Origin: Streptomyces ureilyticus
GTDB lineage: Bacteria; Actinomycetota; Actinomycetes; Streptomycetales; Streptomycetaceae
DNA: 47,984 bases
Assembly (NCBI RefSeq): GCF_011045025.1
Contig: NZ_JAAKZX010000059.1
Span: 1 to 47,984 of the forward strand
Direction: 5' to 3'
The position numbers and the translations under genes are program-made. Below, piece after piece: positions 32,747-42,188 of the stretch (the stretch's first letter is position 1; every line of letters starts with the position of its first letter). The notes under the pieces were generated by a model, which worked only from the letters and a program-made list of their open reading frames with translations, was not told the DNA's origin and did not search any database.

Positions 32747-33640
32747 ATGGCCGCGCTCACCGCCACCGCCCCCGCCGGTCCGCGCAAGCTGCTGGCTTCG
32801 CGCAAGACCCGCATCGGGATCCTCTACGCGCTGCCGGTCGTCGTCTATCTGCTGGTGCTGTTCGTCTACCCGATCCTCAGCACGCTGCTGCTCAGCCTGA
32901 AGGACGCCGACGGATCGTTCACCCTGCACTGGTACGCCGACGCGCTGACCGGGGTCAACCTGTCCGTCCTGATCACCACGCTGCGGATCTCGGCGGAGAC
33001 GGCGCTGTTCAGCCTGGTCTTCGGCTTCGTGCTGGCCAACGCTATCTCGCGGCTCAAGCCCCTGTGGGCGGGCGTGGCCATGCTGATCGTGGTCGTTCCG
33101 CACTTCATCAGCGCCCTGGTGCGCACCTACGGCTGGATCATCATGCTCGGCGACAAGGGCCTGGTGAACGAGTCCCTGTCCGGCCTGTGGATACCCGGGG
33201 CGCCGTTCCAGCTGCTGTACAACGAACTCGGCGTGGTCATCGGCACCACCTCCATGATGCTGCCCTACACCGTGCTGCTGCTGTACGGCGTGATGCGCGG
33301 CGTCGACCGGCGGCTGCTCGCGGCCGCGTCCAGCATGGGCGCCGGACGCGTGACCATCTTCCGCCGCATCTACCTGCCGCTGGTCGCCCCCGGCCTGGCC
33401 AGCGCCGGACTGCTCAGCTTCATCCTCTCGCTGGGCTACTACATCACCCCCGCCCTGATGGGCGGCCCCAACCAGACGATGATCGCCACCCTGATCAACC
33501 AGCAGGTGACCAAGGAAAACCAGTGGAACGGCGCGGCCTCGCAGGGCGTCATCCTGCTGGTCCTCACCCTGGCAGGACTGCTGCTGGTCAAGGCCGTCAG
33601 CTCGCTGGGCGCCAGCCGTAAGAAGAGGAACGCCTCATGA
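32747..33640 (+). CDS. ABC transporter permease (PotB type)
   Basis: A 297-residue membrane protein with about six helices (IGILYALPVVVYLLVLFVYPIL first). The EAA-type loop is LLAAASSMGAGRVTIFRRIYLPLVAPGL. Insertions such as MLGDKGLVNESL are typical of PotB/PotH permeases. It starts 3 bp after the ATPase stop, and its stop overlaps the next permease (ATGA). Confidence 0.92.
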   Translation: MAALTATAPAGPRKLLASRKTRIGILYALPVVVYLLVLFVYPILSTLLLSLKDADGSFTLHWYADALTGVNLSVLITTLRISAETALFSLVFGFVLANAISRLKPLWAGVAMLIVVVPHFISALVRTYGWIIMLGDKGLVNESLSGLWIPGAPFQLLYNELGVVIGTTSMMLPYTVLLLYGVMRGVDRRLLAAASSMGAGRVTIFRRIYLPLVAPGLASAGLLSFILSLGYYITPALMGGPNQTMIATLINQQVTKENQWNGAASQGVILLVLTLAGLLLVKAVSSLGASRKKRNAS

Positions 33641-34503
33641 TGGAGCTGCGCAAGACCCTCACCGGGCGGATCGTCCTCACCGCTGTCGCCACCGTGATCC
33701 TGCTGTTCCTGGCGCTGCCGATCGTCGTCATCGTCGTCACTTCCTTCAGCGACAACGCCTTCGCCGCGTTCCCGCCCGACACCTGGACGCTCAACTGGTA
33801 CAAGGCACTGTTCGCCGACGGCAGCAAGTGGCCGGCCGCGCTCTCCCTGAGCGCTCTGATCGCCGCCATCAGCACTGTGTTCTCGCTGATCATCGGGGTG
33901 ACCGCGGCGACCGCGCTGGTCCGCAGCGAACTCCCGCTGCGCTCTGCGGTCTTCGCCCTGGTCCTCGGACCGCTGGTCATCCCCCAGATCGTCACCGCAC
34001 TGGGCCTGTTCCTGCTCTTCGAGCCCGCCGCGATGCTGGGCAGCCCGATCGCCATCGCCCTCGGCCACACCGTGCTGGCCGCACCGATCGCGGTACTCAT
34101 CCTGATCGCGACCCTGCGCGGCATCGACGAACGCCTCGAGGACGCCGCCGCCAGCATGGGCGCCGGTCGGCTCACGATCGCCCGGCGGATCACCTTTCCC
34201 CTCGCCGCACCCGGGATGATCGCGGCGGCGATCTTCTCCTTCATCACCAGCTTTGACGAGTTCTACATCTCCCAGTTCCTCTCCTCCGTCGACACCGTCA
34301 CCCTGCCGGTGCAGGTCTACAACTCCCTGACCTTCGACATCGACCCCAGCGTCACCGCGGTCAGCGCGATCCTCATCGCCGTCGCGATCCTCGCCCTCGG
34401 CCTGGTGGCCCTGGTCCGCTGGATCGGCTCCGGACGCCAGGACTCCCTGCTCTCGGTCGAGAACACGGTCGGCGTCGCCAACCCCGGAGGCGAGGTCGTA
34501 TGA
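33637..34503 (+). CDS. ABC transporter permease (PotC type)
   Basis: A 288-residue second permease. The first helix is IVLTAVATVILLFLALPIVVIVVTSF, followed by the PotC signature DNAFAAFPPDTWTLNWYKALF and the EAA loop LEDAAASMGAGRLTIARRITFPLAAPGM. With the preceding three genes it completes a polyamine/amine importer. The frame begins ATGATG in an ATGA overlap. The aldehyde dehydrogenase follows after 60 bp. Confidence 0.92.
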   Translation: MMELRKTLTGRIVLTAVATVILLFLALPIVVIVVTSFSDNAFAAFPPDTWTLNWYKALFADGSKWPAALSLSALIAAISTVFSLIIGVTAATALVRSELPLRSAVFALVLGPLVIPQIVTALGLFLLFEPAAMLGSPIAIALGHTVLAAPIAVLILIATLRGIDERLEDAAASMGAGRLTIARRITFPLAAPGMIAAAIFSFITSFDEFYISQFLSSVDTVTLPVQVYNSLTFDIDPSVTAVSAILIAVAILALGLVALVRWIGSGRQDSLLSVENTVGVANPGGEVV

Positions 34504-34563
34504 CCACCCACCGATCGTGCTCCCTCAACACACCAGCCTGCGACCAGCGAAAGAGCCACGCGC

Positions 34564-36048
34564 ATGACTGACATGCTTACCGCTCCCTCATGGGAATCGG
34601 CAGCCCTGGAATCCGTGCCCCGTGGCTTCCTCGCCCACGACTGGCAACCCGCCACCGGCGGTCGCACTTTCGAGGTGCGCAACCCCGCAACCGAAGAAGT
34701 CATAGCCACCGTCGCCGACTGCGGCGCACAAGACGCGCTGAAAGCACTGGACGCGGCGGCCGCGGCCGCCGACCAGTGGGCCCTCGCCAGCCCGCGGGAC
34801 CGCGCGACCGTCCTGCACCGGATCACCGACGCCATGCTCGAGCACCGTGAGCGTCTGGCCCGGATCATCACCCTGGAGATCGGCAAGACGATCAGGGAAG
34901 CGCGGGGCGAGGTCGACTACGCCGCCGCCTATTTCCGCTGGTACGCCGAGGAAGCGGTCCGCCCGCACGCCCGGAGCACTCCCTCCCCGGACGGCAAGAG
35001 CCACATCGTCACCGTCGCCGAACCGGTCGGGCCCTGCCTGCTCATCACCCCGTGGAACGTGCCGCTTGCCATGGCAGCCCGCAAGGTCGCCGCCGCCCTC
35101 GCCGCCGGCTGCACCGCCGTGCTCAAACCGGCCACGCTCACCCCGCTGTCCTCCCTGGTGCTGGGCGAGCTGGCGCGTGAGGCCGGCGCGCCTCCCGGTG
35201 TCCTGACCGTGATCACCAGCAGCGACCCGGCAGCAATCACCATGCCCCTGCTGGCCGACCCCCGGCTGCGCAAGCTGTCGTTCACCGGGTCCACTCCGGT
35301 CGGCAGGCTGCTGCTTCAGCAGAGCGGCGCCCGGGTGCTGCGCACCTCGATGGAACTGGGCGGCAACGCGCCATTCCTGGTCTTCGACGACGCCGACCTC
35401 GACCTCGCGGTTCGCGAAGCGGTGATCGCGAAGATGCGGCTGGGCGGCCAGTCCTGTGTCGGCGCCAACCGATTCCTGGTCCAAGAGGGAATCGCCGACG
35501 CATTCGCCGCCGCGCTGGGCGAACAGATGGCCGCTGTCCGGGTGGGTCCCCCAGGCCAGGAGGACACCGAGCTCGGTCCGCTGGCCGACCACCGGGCGGT
35601 GGACAAGGTCCGCCGCCTCGTCGAGGATGCCGTGGCCCGTGGTGCCGTGGTCATCGGCAAGGCGGACATCCCTGACGGTCCGGGCCACTACGCCGCCCCG
35701 ACCGCGCTGGACCACGTCCCCGCCGATGCCGCGATCATGCACGAGGAAGTCTTCGGACCCGTCGCCGCCATCCACCGGTTCTCCACCGAGGCCGAGGCCA
35801 TAGCGGTGGCCAACAACACCGAGCACGGTCTCGCGTCGTACGTGATGACATCCCACATCGACCGCGCCCGCCGGGTCGCCGCCCGTTTGCAGGCCGGAAT
35901 GGTCGGCATCAACCGCGGCCTCGTCTCCGACGTCGGAGCACCCTTCGGCGGGGTCAAGCAGTCCGGCCTGGGCCGCGAGGGCGGACCCGAGGGCCTCCAC
36001 GAGTACCAGCAGCTCAAGTACCTGTCGATGCCCGGCTTCAACACCTGA
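34564..36048 (+). CDS. Aldehyde dehydrogenase, succinate-semialdehyde dehydrogenase-like
   Basis: A 494-residue ALDH with general base Glu264 (MELGGNAPF) and nucleophile Cys298 (GGQSCVGANRF). ITPWN, VLKPATLTPLSS and FGGVKQSGLGREGGPEGLHEY are also present. It is close in pattern to the SSADH-type enzyme at 18495 but clearly divergent. It should convert the semialdehyde made from the imported amine or amino acid to a carboxylate, the exit step to central metabolism (inference). ATG at 34564 follows the PotC-type gene, so it is probably the last gene of the rightward unit. Confidence 0.88.
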   Translation: MTDMLTAPSWESAALESVPRGFLAHDWQPATGGRTFEVRNPATEEVIATVADCGAQDALKALDAAAAAADQWALASPRDRATVLHRITDAMLEHRERLARIITLEIGKTIREARGEVDYAAAYFRWYAEEAVRPHARSTPSPDGKSHIVTVAEPVGPCLLITPWNVPLAMAARKVAAALAAGCTAVLKPATLTPLSSLVLGELAREAGAPPGVLTVITSSDPAAITMPLLADPRLRKLSFTGSTPVGRLLLQQSGARVLRTSMELGGNAPFLVFDDADLDLAVREAVIAKMRLGGQSCVGANRFLVQEGIADAFAAALGEQMAAVRVGPPGQEDTELGPLADHRAVDKVRRLVEDAVARGAVVIGKADIPDGPGHYAAPTALDHVPADAAIMHEEVFGPVAAIHRFSTEAEAIAVANNTEHGLASYVMTSHIDRARRVAARLQAGMVGINRGLVSDVGAPFGGVKQSGLGREGGPEGLHEYQQLKYLSMPGFNT

Positions 36049-36471
36049 GCAAGCCGGACTCAAGCGCAGGGCTCGCCCATGTGCCGGCCGGGCAACGCAG
36101 TGACCGGGGTGATGATCCGTTCCGCGACGTCCACCAGCGGCGCGGCCAAGTCCGCCCCGGGTGGCTGCCAGTCCTGCAGAAGCTGGGCAGGCGTCTGGGG
36201 CGTCAAGCAGCCACGGCAGCCCGGTGGGGAGACTCGGTTCTTCCTCACCGGGCTGACCCCTTGTCGGCGTACACATGAACGTGCACAGCCACGCCCGGCG
36301 TCCAGAGGCTCGACACACGCGTTTGCGCTGCCGCCTCTGATCCCGGGCCGGGCACATCCTGAGCCTGATCAGCAACCAGCACGCACCATGCTGGGCAGGA
36401 GCCCATGGCACCCGCGATCTGTGCCGTGAGGGCTGCCATCTCCACCGACTTCATGAAGGAGACGGTCGACA
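36049..36471. other. Intergenic region before the Lrp gene, no recognisable gene
   Basis: About 420 bp. A short minus-strand open frame (to 36060) shows no family I recognise. The Lrp-type gene promoter should be at the right end; AAGGAG at about 36456 is its ribosome-binding site. Confidence 0.5.
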
Positions 36472-36933
36472 GTGGACGCCACCGACGAGAAGATCATCGC
36501 CGAGCTGACCCGCAACGCCCGCATCTCACACTCCGAGCTGGCCAGCAAGGTGCTGCTGTCCCGCAACGCGGTGCGCCAGCGCATCGAACGGCTGGAGCGC
36601 CAAGGCCACATCGCCGGCTACACCATCGTCCGCGTCGGCGACGACACCGGCAATGTCGTCTCGGCGCTCGTACTCGTCTACCGCCAGGACCGCATGCGCG
36701 GCGGCGACGTCCTGGCCGCGCTCAAACGCATCCCCGAGGTCGTCATCTGCGAGATCCTCAGCGGCGACTTCGACATCATGGTGCGCCTGGAGGCGGCCTC
36801 GCTGGAACGCGTACGAGTCATCTGGGAGGACATCGCCCAGATGCCCGGCGTACGGGACACGGTCACCGCGCTCACCCTGTCCAGCGTCGTCAACCGCCCG
36901 AGAGGAGGGCGGGGTTCAACGGCACCGGGGTGA
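36472..36933 (+). CDS. Lrp/AsnC-family transcriptional regulator
   Basis: A 153-residue regulator. The N-terminal HTH (residues 1-50: DEKIIAELTRNARISHSELASKVLLSRNAVRQRIERL in outline) is followed by an AsnC-type ligand domain (YRQDRMRGGDVLAALKRIPEVV; CEILSGDFDIMVRLEAASLE). Such proteins sense amino acids and often control catabolic genes next door. GTG at 36472 follows GAAGGAG. It converges on the aldehyde dehydrogenase/homoserine dehydrogenase pair, and its last codons overlap the end of an aspartate-ammonia-lyase relic on the other strand. Regulation of that pair is plausible but not shown. Confidence 0.88.
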   Translation: MDATDEKIIAELTRNARISHSELASKVLLSRNAVRQRIERLERQGHIAGYTIVRVGDDTGNVVSALVLVYRQDRMRGGDVLAALKRIPEVVICEILSGDFDIMVRLEAASLERVRVIWEDIAQMPGVRDTVTALTLSSVVNRPRGGRGSTAPG

Positions 36934-37027
36934 GCAGCGCCATTGCCTCTTCCCTCTCCAGCAGCCCGCCCTGCACCACGAGGTCCACCACGTCCTCCCC
37001 GGTGGCCAGGGCCGCTTCTGCCGTGGT
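36890..37027 (-). pseudogene. C-terminal relic of aspartate ammonia-lyase / class II fumarase family
   Basis: The minus strand reads TTAEAALATGEDVVDLVV, then QGGLLEREEAMALLTPVPL and stops at 36890. This matches the small C-terminal (FumaraseC_C) domain of aspartases and fumarases (…AxEALxTGxxVxELVLExGLLxxExLxxLLxPExL). All upstream parts, including the catalytic signature, are missing; a stop codon and a 38-bp palindrome lie directly before it. It follows the aldehyde dehydrogenase on the same strand, so an aspartase probably once ended this operon. Confidence 0.6.
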
Positions 37028-37054
37028 TCAGGCGGCCGCCTGAACCACGGCAGA
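37017..37054. repeat. Perfect 38-bp palindrome with a partial second copy
   Basis: TCTGCCGTGGTTCAGGCGG is followed at once by its exact reverse complement, giving a zero-loop palindrome centred at 37035/37036. The inner part (GGTTCAGGCGGCCGCCT) recurs at 37055-37071. It separates the aspartase relic from the aldehyde dehydrogenase stop and may now act as a terminator. Confidence 0.85.
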
Positions 37055-37149
37055 GGTTCAGGCGGCCGCCTCGGACAGCCGACGCTCGGTCTGCCGACCG
37101 ACTTCCGGCTCCAGCGGGCGCAGGGGTTTTCGCTCGGTACGGAAGGTGG

Positions 37150-38580
37150 TCATTGGACCACGTCAGTGATGTGGTTGACGCAGACGACCTTGGGCTGGGT
37201 CATCTCCTCGAAGGCGAAGCGCACGCCCTCGCGGCCCATGCTGCCGTACTTGAATCCGCCGAACGGCATGGCGTCGAAGCGGTAGTCGGACGAGTCGTTG
37301 ATCATCACTCCGCCGGCTTCCAGCAATCGGGCCGCGTTCAGGGCGCGGTCCAGGCGCGAGGTGAAGATGCCCGCATGGAGGCTGTAGTCGATGGCGTTGG
37401 CCTGTTCGATGGCGTCCTCGAAGGACGTGAACGACTCCAGCACGACGACCGGGGCGAACACCTCCTCCTGCCAGATCGAGCAGGTCGCCGGGACGTCTTC
37501 CAGGACGGTCGGCGCGTACAGGGCGCCGGTGGTGTGGTTGCCGCACAGCAGCACCGCGCCCTCGGCCACCGCAGTGTCGACCCTGGCCCGGGTGGCGGCC
37601 GCGGCCTCCTGAGTGATCATGGGGCCGACGTCGGTGCGCTCGTCGAGGGGGTCGCCCACGCGCAGCAGCTCGGTACGGGCGACGAAGGCGTCGCGGAAGC
37701 GCTCGTAGACCTCGCGGGCGATGAGGATCCGCTGGGTGCCGATGCAGTTCTGGCCCGCGGCCCAGAACGCGCCGGAGACACAGGAGGATACGGCCTCGTC
37801 CAGGTCGGCGTCGTCCATGACGATGACCGGGGCGTTGCCGCCCAGGTCCATGGCGAGCTTTTTCAGGCCGGCCGTGTGGGAGATGGCCTCGCCGGTGGCG
37901 AATCCGCCGGTGAAGGAGACCATGCGCACGTCGGGGGCGGCCACGATCGCGGCGCCGATGTCTGCATTGCCGTTGACGACGGTGACGATCTCCTCGGGCA
38001 GGCCGGCCTCGATGAGGGTGTCGACCAGGCGCAGCGCGGACAGCGGCGTCAGCGCGGACGGTTTGAGGATGACCGCGTTGCCGCCGGCGATGGCCGGGCC
38101 GAGCTTGTGGGCGACCAGGTTGAGGGGGTCGTTGAACGGAGTGATGGCGGCGATGATGCCCAGCGGTTCGCGGGTGAACCAGCCCTGCCGTTTCTCCGAG
38201 CCCTCGTAGGAGTCGAAGGGGATGACCTCGCCGGCGTTGCGCCGCGCTTCGGCCGCGGACAGGGACAGGGTGTTGACCGCGCGGGCGACTTCTTTGCGAG
38301 CCTGGGTGATGGTCTTGCCGGCCTCGCTGACGATCAGCTGGGCGAAGGACTCGGCGCGCCGCTCGATCAGGTGGGCGGCGCGTTCCAGGACCGCGGCCCT
38401 GGAGGCGCGCGACAGCGCGGCCGCGGTACGGCGCCCGCACCTGGCCTGCTGCAGGATGCTGCCGACGGCGCTCGCGTCGACGGTGGGCACCGAGGCGATG
38501 ATCTCGCCGGTGTAGGGGTTGTGCACGGGCGCCGTGTCGGTGCCGAGTTCGATGCCGGGGGGCACGACGGTGTCAGACAC
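37150..38580 (-). CDS. Aldehyde dehydrogenase, probably acting with the homoserine-dehydrogenase-like enzyme
   Basis: A 476-residue ALDH of the lactaldehyde/phosphonoacetaldehyde-dehydrogenase-like branch: TREPLGIIAAITPFNDPLNLVAHKLGPA, nucleophile Cys279 in AGQNCIGTQRI, and MPFGGFKYGSMGREG. The usual general-base Glu position (xELGGNAP) is Asp245 here (MDLGGNAP). Given the coupled homoserine dehydrogenase (8-bp overlap), the likely substrate is aspartate 4-semialdehyde, oxidised to aspartate without phosphorylation; this is inference. It is second in a minus-strand operon whose third gene, an aspartase, is now a relic. Confidence 0.85.
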   Translation of the reverse strand: MSDTVVPPGIELGTDTAPVHNPYTGEIIASVPTVDASAVGSILQQARCGRRTAAALSRASRAAVLERAAHLIERRAESFAQLIVSEAGKTITQARKEVARAVNTLSLSAAEARRNAGEVIPFDSYEGSEKRQGWFTREPLGIIAAITPFNDPLNLVAHKLGPAIAGGNAVILKPSALTPLSALRLVDTLIEAGLPEEIVTVVNGNADIGAAIVAAPDVRMVSFTGGFATGEAISHTAGLKKLAMDLGGNAPVIVMDDADLDEAVSSCVSGAFWAAGQNCIGTQRILIAREVYERFRDAFVARTELLRVGDPLDERTDVGPMITQEAAAATRARVDTAVAEGAVLLCGNHTTGALYAPTVLEDVPATCSIWQEEVFAPVVVLESFTSFEDAIEQANAIDYSLHAGIFTSRLDRALNAARLLEAGGVMINDSSDYRFDAMPFGGFKYGSMGREGVRFAFEEMTQPKVVCVNHITDVVQ

Positions 38581-39661
38581 GGTGAGTCTCCAGGAGAACG
38601 GGGCGCGTGGGCGCGGTGTCGTCGTCGGCGTGGCGCTGGTGGATGGCGATGATGTCCGACAGCAGGGCGTAGGCGGTCTCGATGCGGCCGGCGCCCGGCC
38701 CGGACACCGTGACGGTGCCGAGGAGGTCGGTGTGGAAGGCGACCGCGTTGACCGGGCCGGAGATCCCCGCCAGCGGGTGGTGTGCCGGCAGGGCGAGCGG
38801 AGCGACGCGGGCGTCGACGCTGCCGTCCTCGTGGCGGGTGGCGGAGCCGACCAACTTCCAGCGCAGCCCCTTGGACGCGGCGTCCCGCACCTCGTGGGGA
38901 GTGATCGCGGAGATGCCCTCGCAGAAGACGTCCTCGCGGCGCAGGTCGGCGCCGAGGACCTCGTTAGCCAGGATCATGACCTTGAGCTGGACGTCGTGAC
39001 CCTCGATGTCCGCGGTCGGATCGGCTTCGGCGTATCCCAGTTCCTGGGCTTCCGTGATGGCCGCCGGCAGATCGACGCCTTCTTCGAGGCGGCCCAGGAT
39101 GTAGTTCGAGGTGCCGTTCATGATGCCCTGGACGCCGGTGATCTCCAGGCCGCCGAACATGCGCTCGGCGGTGCGCAGGATGGGGGTGCCGCTGAGTACC
39201 GAGCCCTCGAACTCGAAGCTGACACCACGCTCGGCGGCCAGCTGCTTCAGCGCCCGGCCGGCGAGTGCGACCGGTCCCTTGTTGGTGGTGCACACGTGCT
39301 TGCCCGAGTCCAGGGCCCAGCGCACATGGGAGAGGGCGGGCTCACCGTCGGCGGGATTGGTGAACGTCGCCTCCACGACGATGTCGGCCGGCACCTCACG
39401 GATCACCCACGCGTTGCGCGGATCCGCGCTGCCGCCCGGCAGACCCGCGAAGCTCAGCTCCCCGGGCTCGGCGGCCAGCAGCGGCGCCAGATCGATACCG
39501 TCGGTGTCCACCAGGGAACCGGCCCGCAGATCGGTGATCGCCACCACCCGCAGGGCAAAGCCCAGCTCCCTGGCCAGGCGCTCCCCGCTCTGGGATATGA
39601 GTTCGGCAAGCGCGCGATTGACGCCGCCGAATCCGATGAGGGCGAGATCGTATCGGCCCAT
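38573..39661 (-). CDS. Homoserine dehydrogenase-family oxidoreductase
   Basis: A 362-residue enzyme. The NAD-binding loop GFGGVNR is at 10-16, catalytic-type Lys128 in TTNKGPVAL, and FEGSVLSGTPIL and GIMNGTSNYIL follow. The active-site segment is GYAEADPTADIEGHD with Asp218 and Lys227. It lacks the ACT domain of biosynthetic homoserine dehydrogenases, and no threonine-biosynthesis genes (thrB, thrC) are near. Coupled to an aldehyde dehydrogenase, it more likely oxidises homoserine, or a close analogue, to aspartate semialdehyde for catabolism. ATG at 39661 follows AAGGAGCGATCTC. The gene lies downstream of, and in the same direction as, the LysR gene. Confidence 0.85.
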   Translation of the reverse strand: MGRYDLALIGFGGVNRALAELISQSGERLARELGFALRVVAITDLRAGSLVDTDGIDLAPLLAAEPGELSFAGLPGGSADPRNAWVIREVPADIVVEATFTNPADGEPALSHVRWALDSGKHVCTTNKGPVALAGRALKQLAAERGVSFEFEGSVLSGTPILRTAERMFGGLEITGVQGIMNGTSNYILGRLEEGVDLPAAITEAQELGYAEADPTADIEGHDVQLKVMILANEVLGADLRREDVFCEGISAITPHEVRDAASKGLRWKLVGSATRHEDGSVDARVAPLALPAHHPLAGISGPVNAVAFHTDLLGTVTVSGPGAGRIETAYALLSDIIAIHQRHADDDTAPTRPVLLETHRV

Positions 39662-39928
39662 GAGATCGCTCCTTAACAGTCCGCCGCCTTCACGGTGCGG
39701 CTGCTCAGAGCCTCGCTTCTCCGCCTGTCACCTGCTCCATGTCGCAACGGCCACGACGCATGCCGATCTGCTCTGTCGGAGGGCGATTCGCCCACCCCGC
39801 CTTCAGCAACACCGCGCGGGAACGGACGCGGTGCGCCCGCCGCCTCGCATCGCCGACTCGCTTAGCCGTCGGTCGGGTTGGGTGTGTTCCTGAAGGAGTG
39901 CCAGAACGGCAGGTTCGGCGCTTGGTCC

Positions 39929-40894
39929 TCAACACACTGAACTTGACAGGGAATCGTCGGGGTCGGCGGGGCTGGGGCCGCCGGGTGGCACAGCCGTCTC
40001 TGCCGCCGCGCGCAGTGCGTCCAGTACCGGCCGGATCAGGGGGTGGCCCTCGGCGCCGCGCCGTACGGTCGCGAAGACCCGGCGGGTCACCGCCACGTCG
40101 TCGAGCGGGCGGATCACCACGCCCGTCGGCTCCGTGCCCCGCAGGGCGGAGCGCGGTACCAGGGCTACGCCCGCCCCGGCGCCGGCGAGGGCGACGACGG
40201 CACGGAAGTCGTCGGACGAGTGCTGCAGCCGGGGCTGGAATCCGGCGTACTCGCAGGCCAGCATCACCACGTCGTGGCAGGGATTGCCGGGGTACGGGCC
40301 GATCCACGGTTCGTCGGCCAGGTCGGCCACCCGCACCTTGCCCGCCCCCGCGAGCCGGTGGCCGACCGGCAGGACGGCGTCGAACGCCTCGGAGTACAGC
40401 GGCACCCGCGCGAGACGCTGGTCGTCCTCCCGCGGCGCGCCCCGGTACTCCACGGCGACCGCGACGTCCGCCTCCCCGTCCAGCACCATCGGCAGGCTCT
40501 CGTCGCCCTCCGCGTCACGCACCCGGATCCGGATCCCGGGTGCGGTGTCCGCGAGCTCCGCTATGGCCGGTGCGAGGACGAGCGCGATGCCCGTGGCGAA
40601 GGAGGCGACGGTCACCTCGCCCGCGGCGCCCGAGGTGTACGCGGCGAGTTCGGCCTCGGCCCGCTCCAGCTGGGCGAGGATCGTGTTGGCGTGATCGAGC
40701 AGGATCTCTCCGGTGGCCGTGAGGCGGATGCCGCGCCCGTTGCGCTCCAGCAGCCGCTGGCCGGTCTCGCTCTCCAGAGCCGCGAGCTGCTGGGAGACCG
40801 CGGACGGGGTGAGGTAGAGCGCGGCGGCCGCGGCGGTCACGGTTCCGTGGTCCGCCACGGCGCGCAGGATCCGCAGCCGCCGCATCTCGATCAT
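39929..40894 (-). CDS. LysR-family transcriptional regulator of the threonine-degradation operon
   Basis: A 321-residue LysR regulator. The HTH is at residues 1-60 (MRRLRILRAVADHGTVTAAAAALYLTPSAVSQQLAALE in outline), followed by a periplasmic-binding-like effector domain (VTVASFATGIALVLAPAIAEL; AGAGVALVPRSAL). Its start is 5 bp after the kbl stop on the same strand, so it is co-transcribed with tdh-kbl and may regulate that operon. No divergent target is next to it, which is unusual for LysR proteins. Confidence 0.88.
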   Translation of the reverse strand: MIEMRRLRILRAVADHGTVTAAAAALYLTPSAVSQQLAALESETGQRLLERNGRGIRLTATGEILLDHANTILAQLERAEAELAAYTSGAAGEVTVASFATGIALVLAPAIAELADTAPGIRIRVRDAEGDESLPMVLDGEADVAVAVEYRGAPREDDQRLARVPLYSEAFDAVLPVGHRLAGAGKVRVADLADEPWIGPYPGNPCHDVVMLACEYAGFQPRLQHSSDDFRAVVALAGAGAGVALVPRSALRGTEPTGVVIRPLDDVAVTRRVFATVRRGAEGHPLIRPVLDALRAAAETAVPPGGPSPADPDDSLSSSVC

Positions 40895-40899
40895 GTCGC

Positions 40900-42108
<1,209 letters not shown>

Positions 42109-42188
42109 GGCGGGTGAGCTCCTCGGGGCAGCGGGCGTACGGGAGAAGAAGGCGCGAAGGCGTGATGGACGCGGAGGACGCGTACGGC

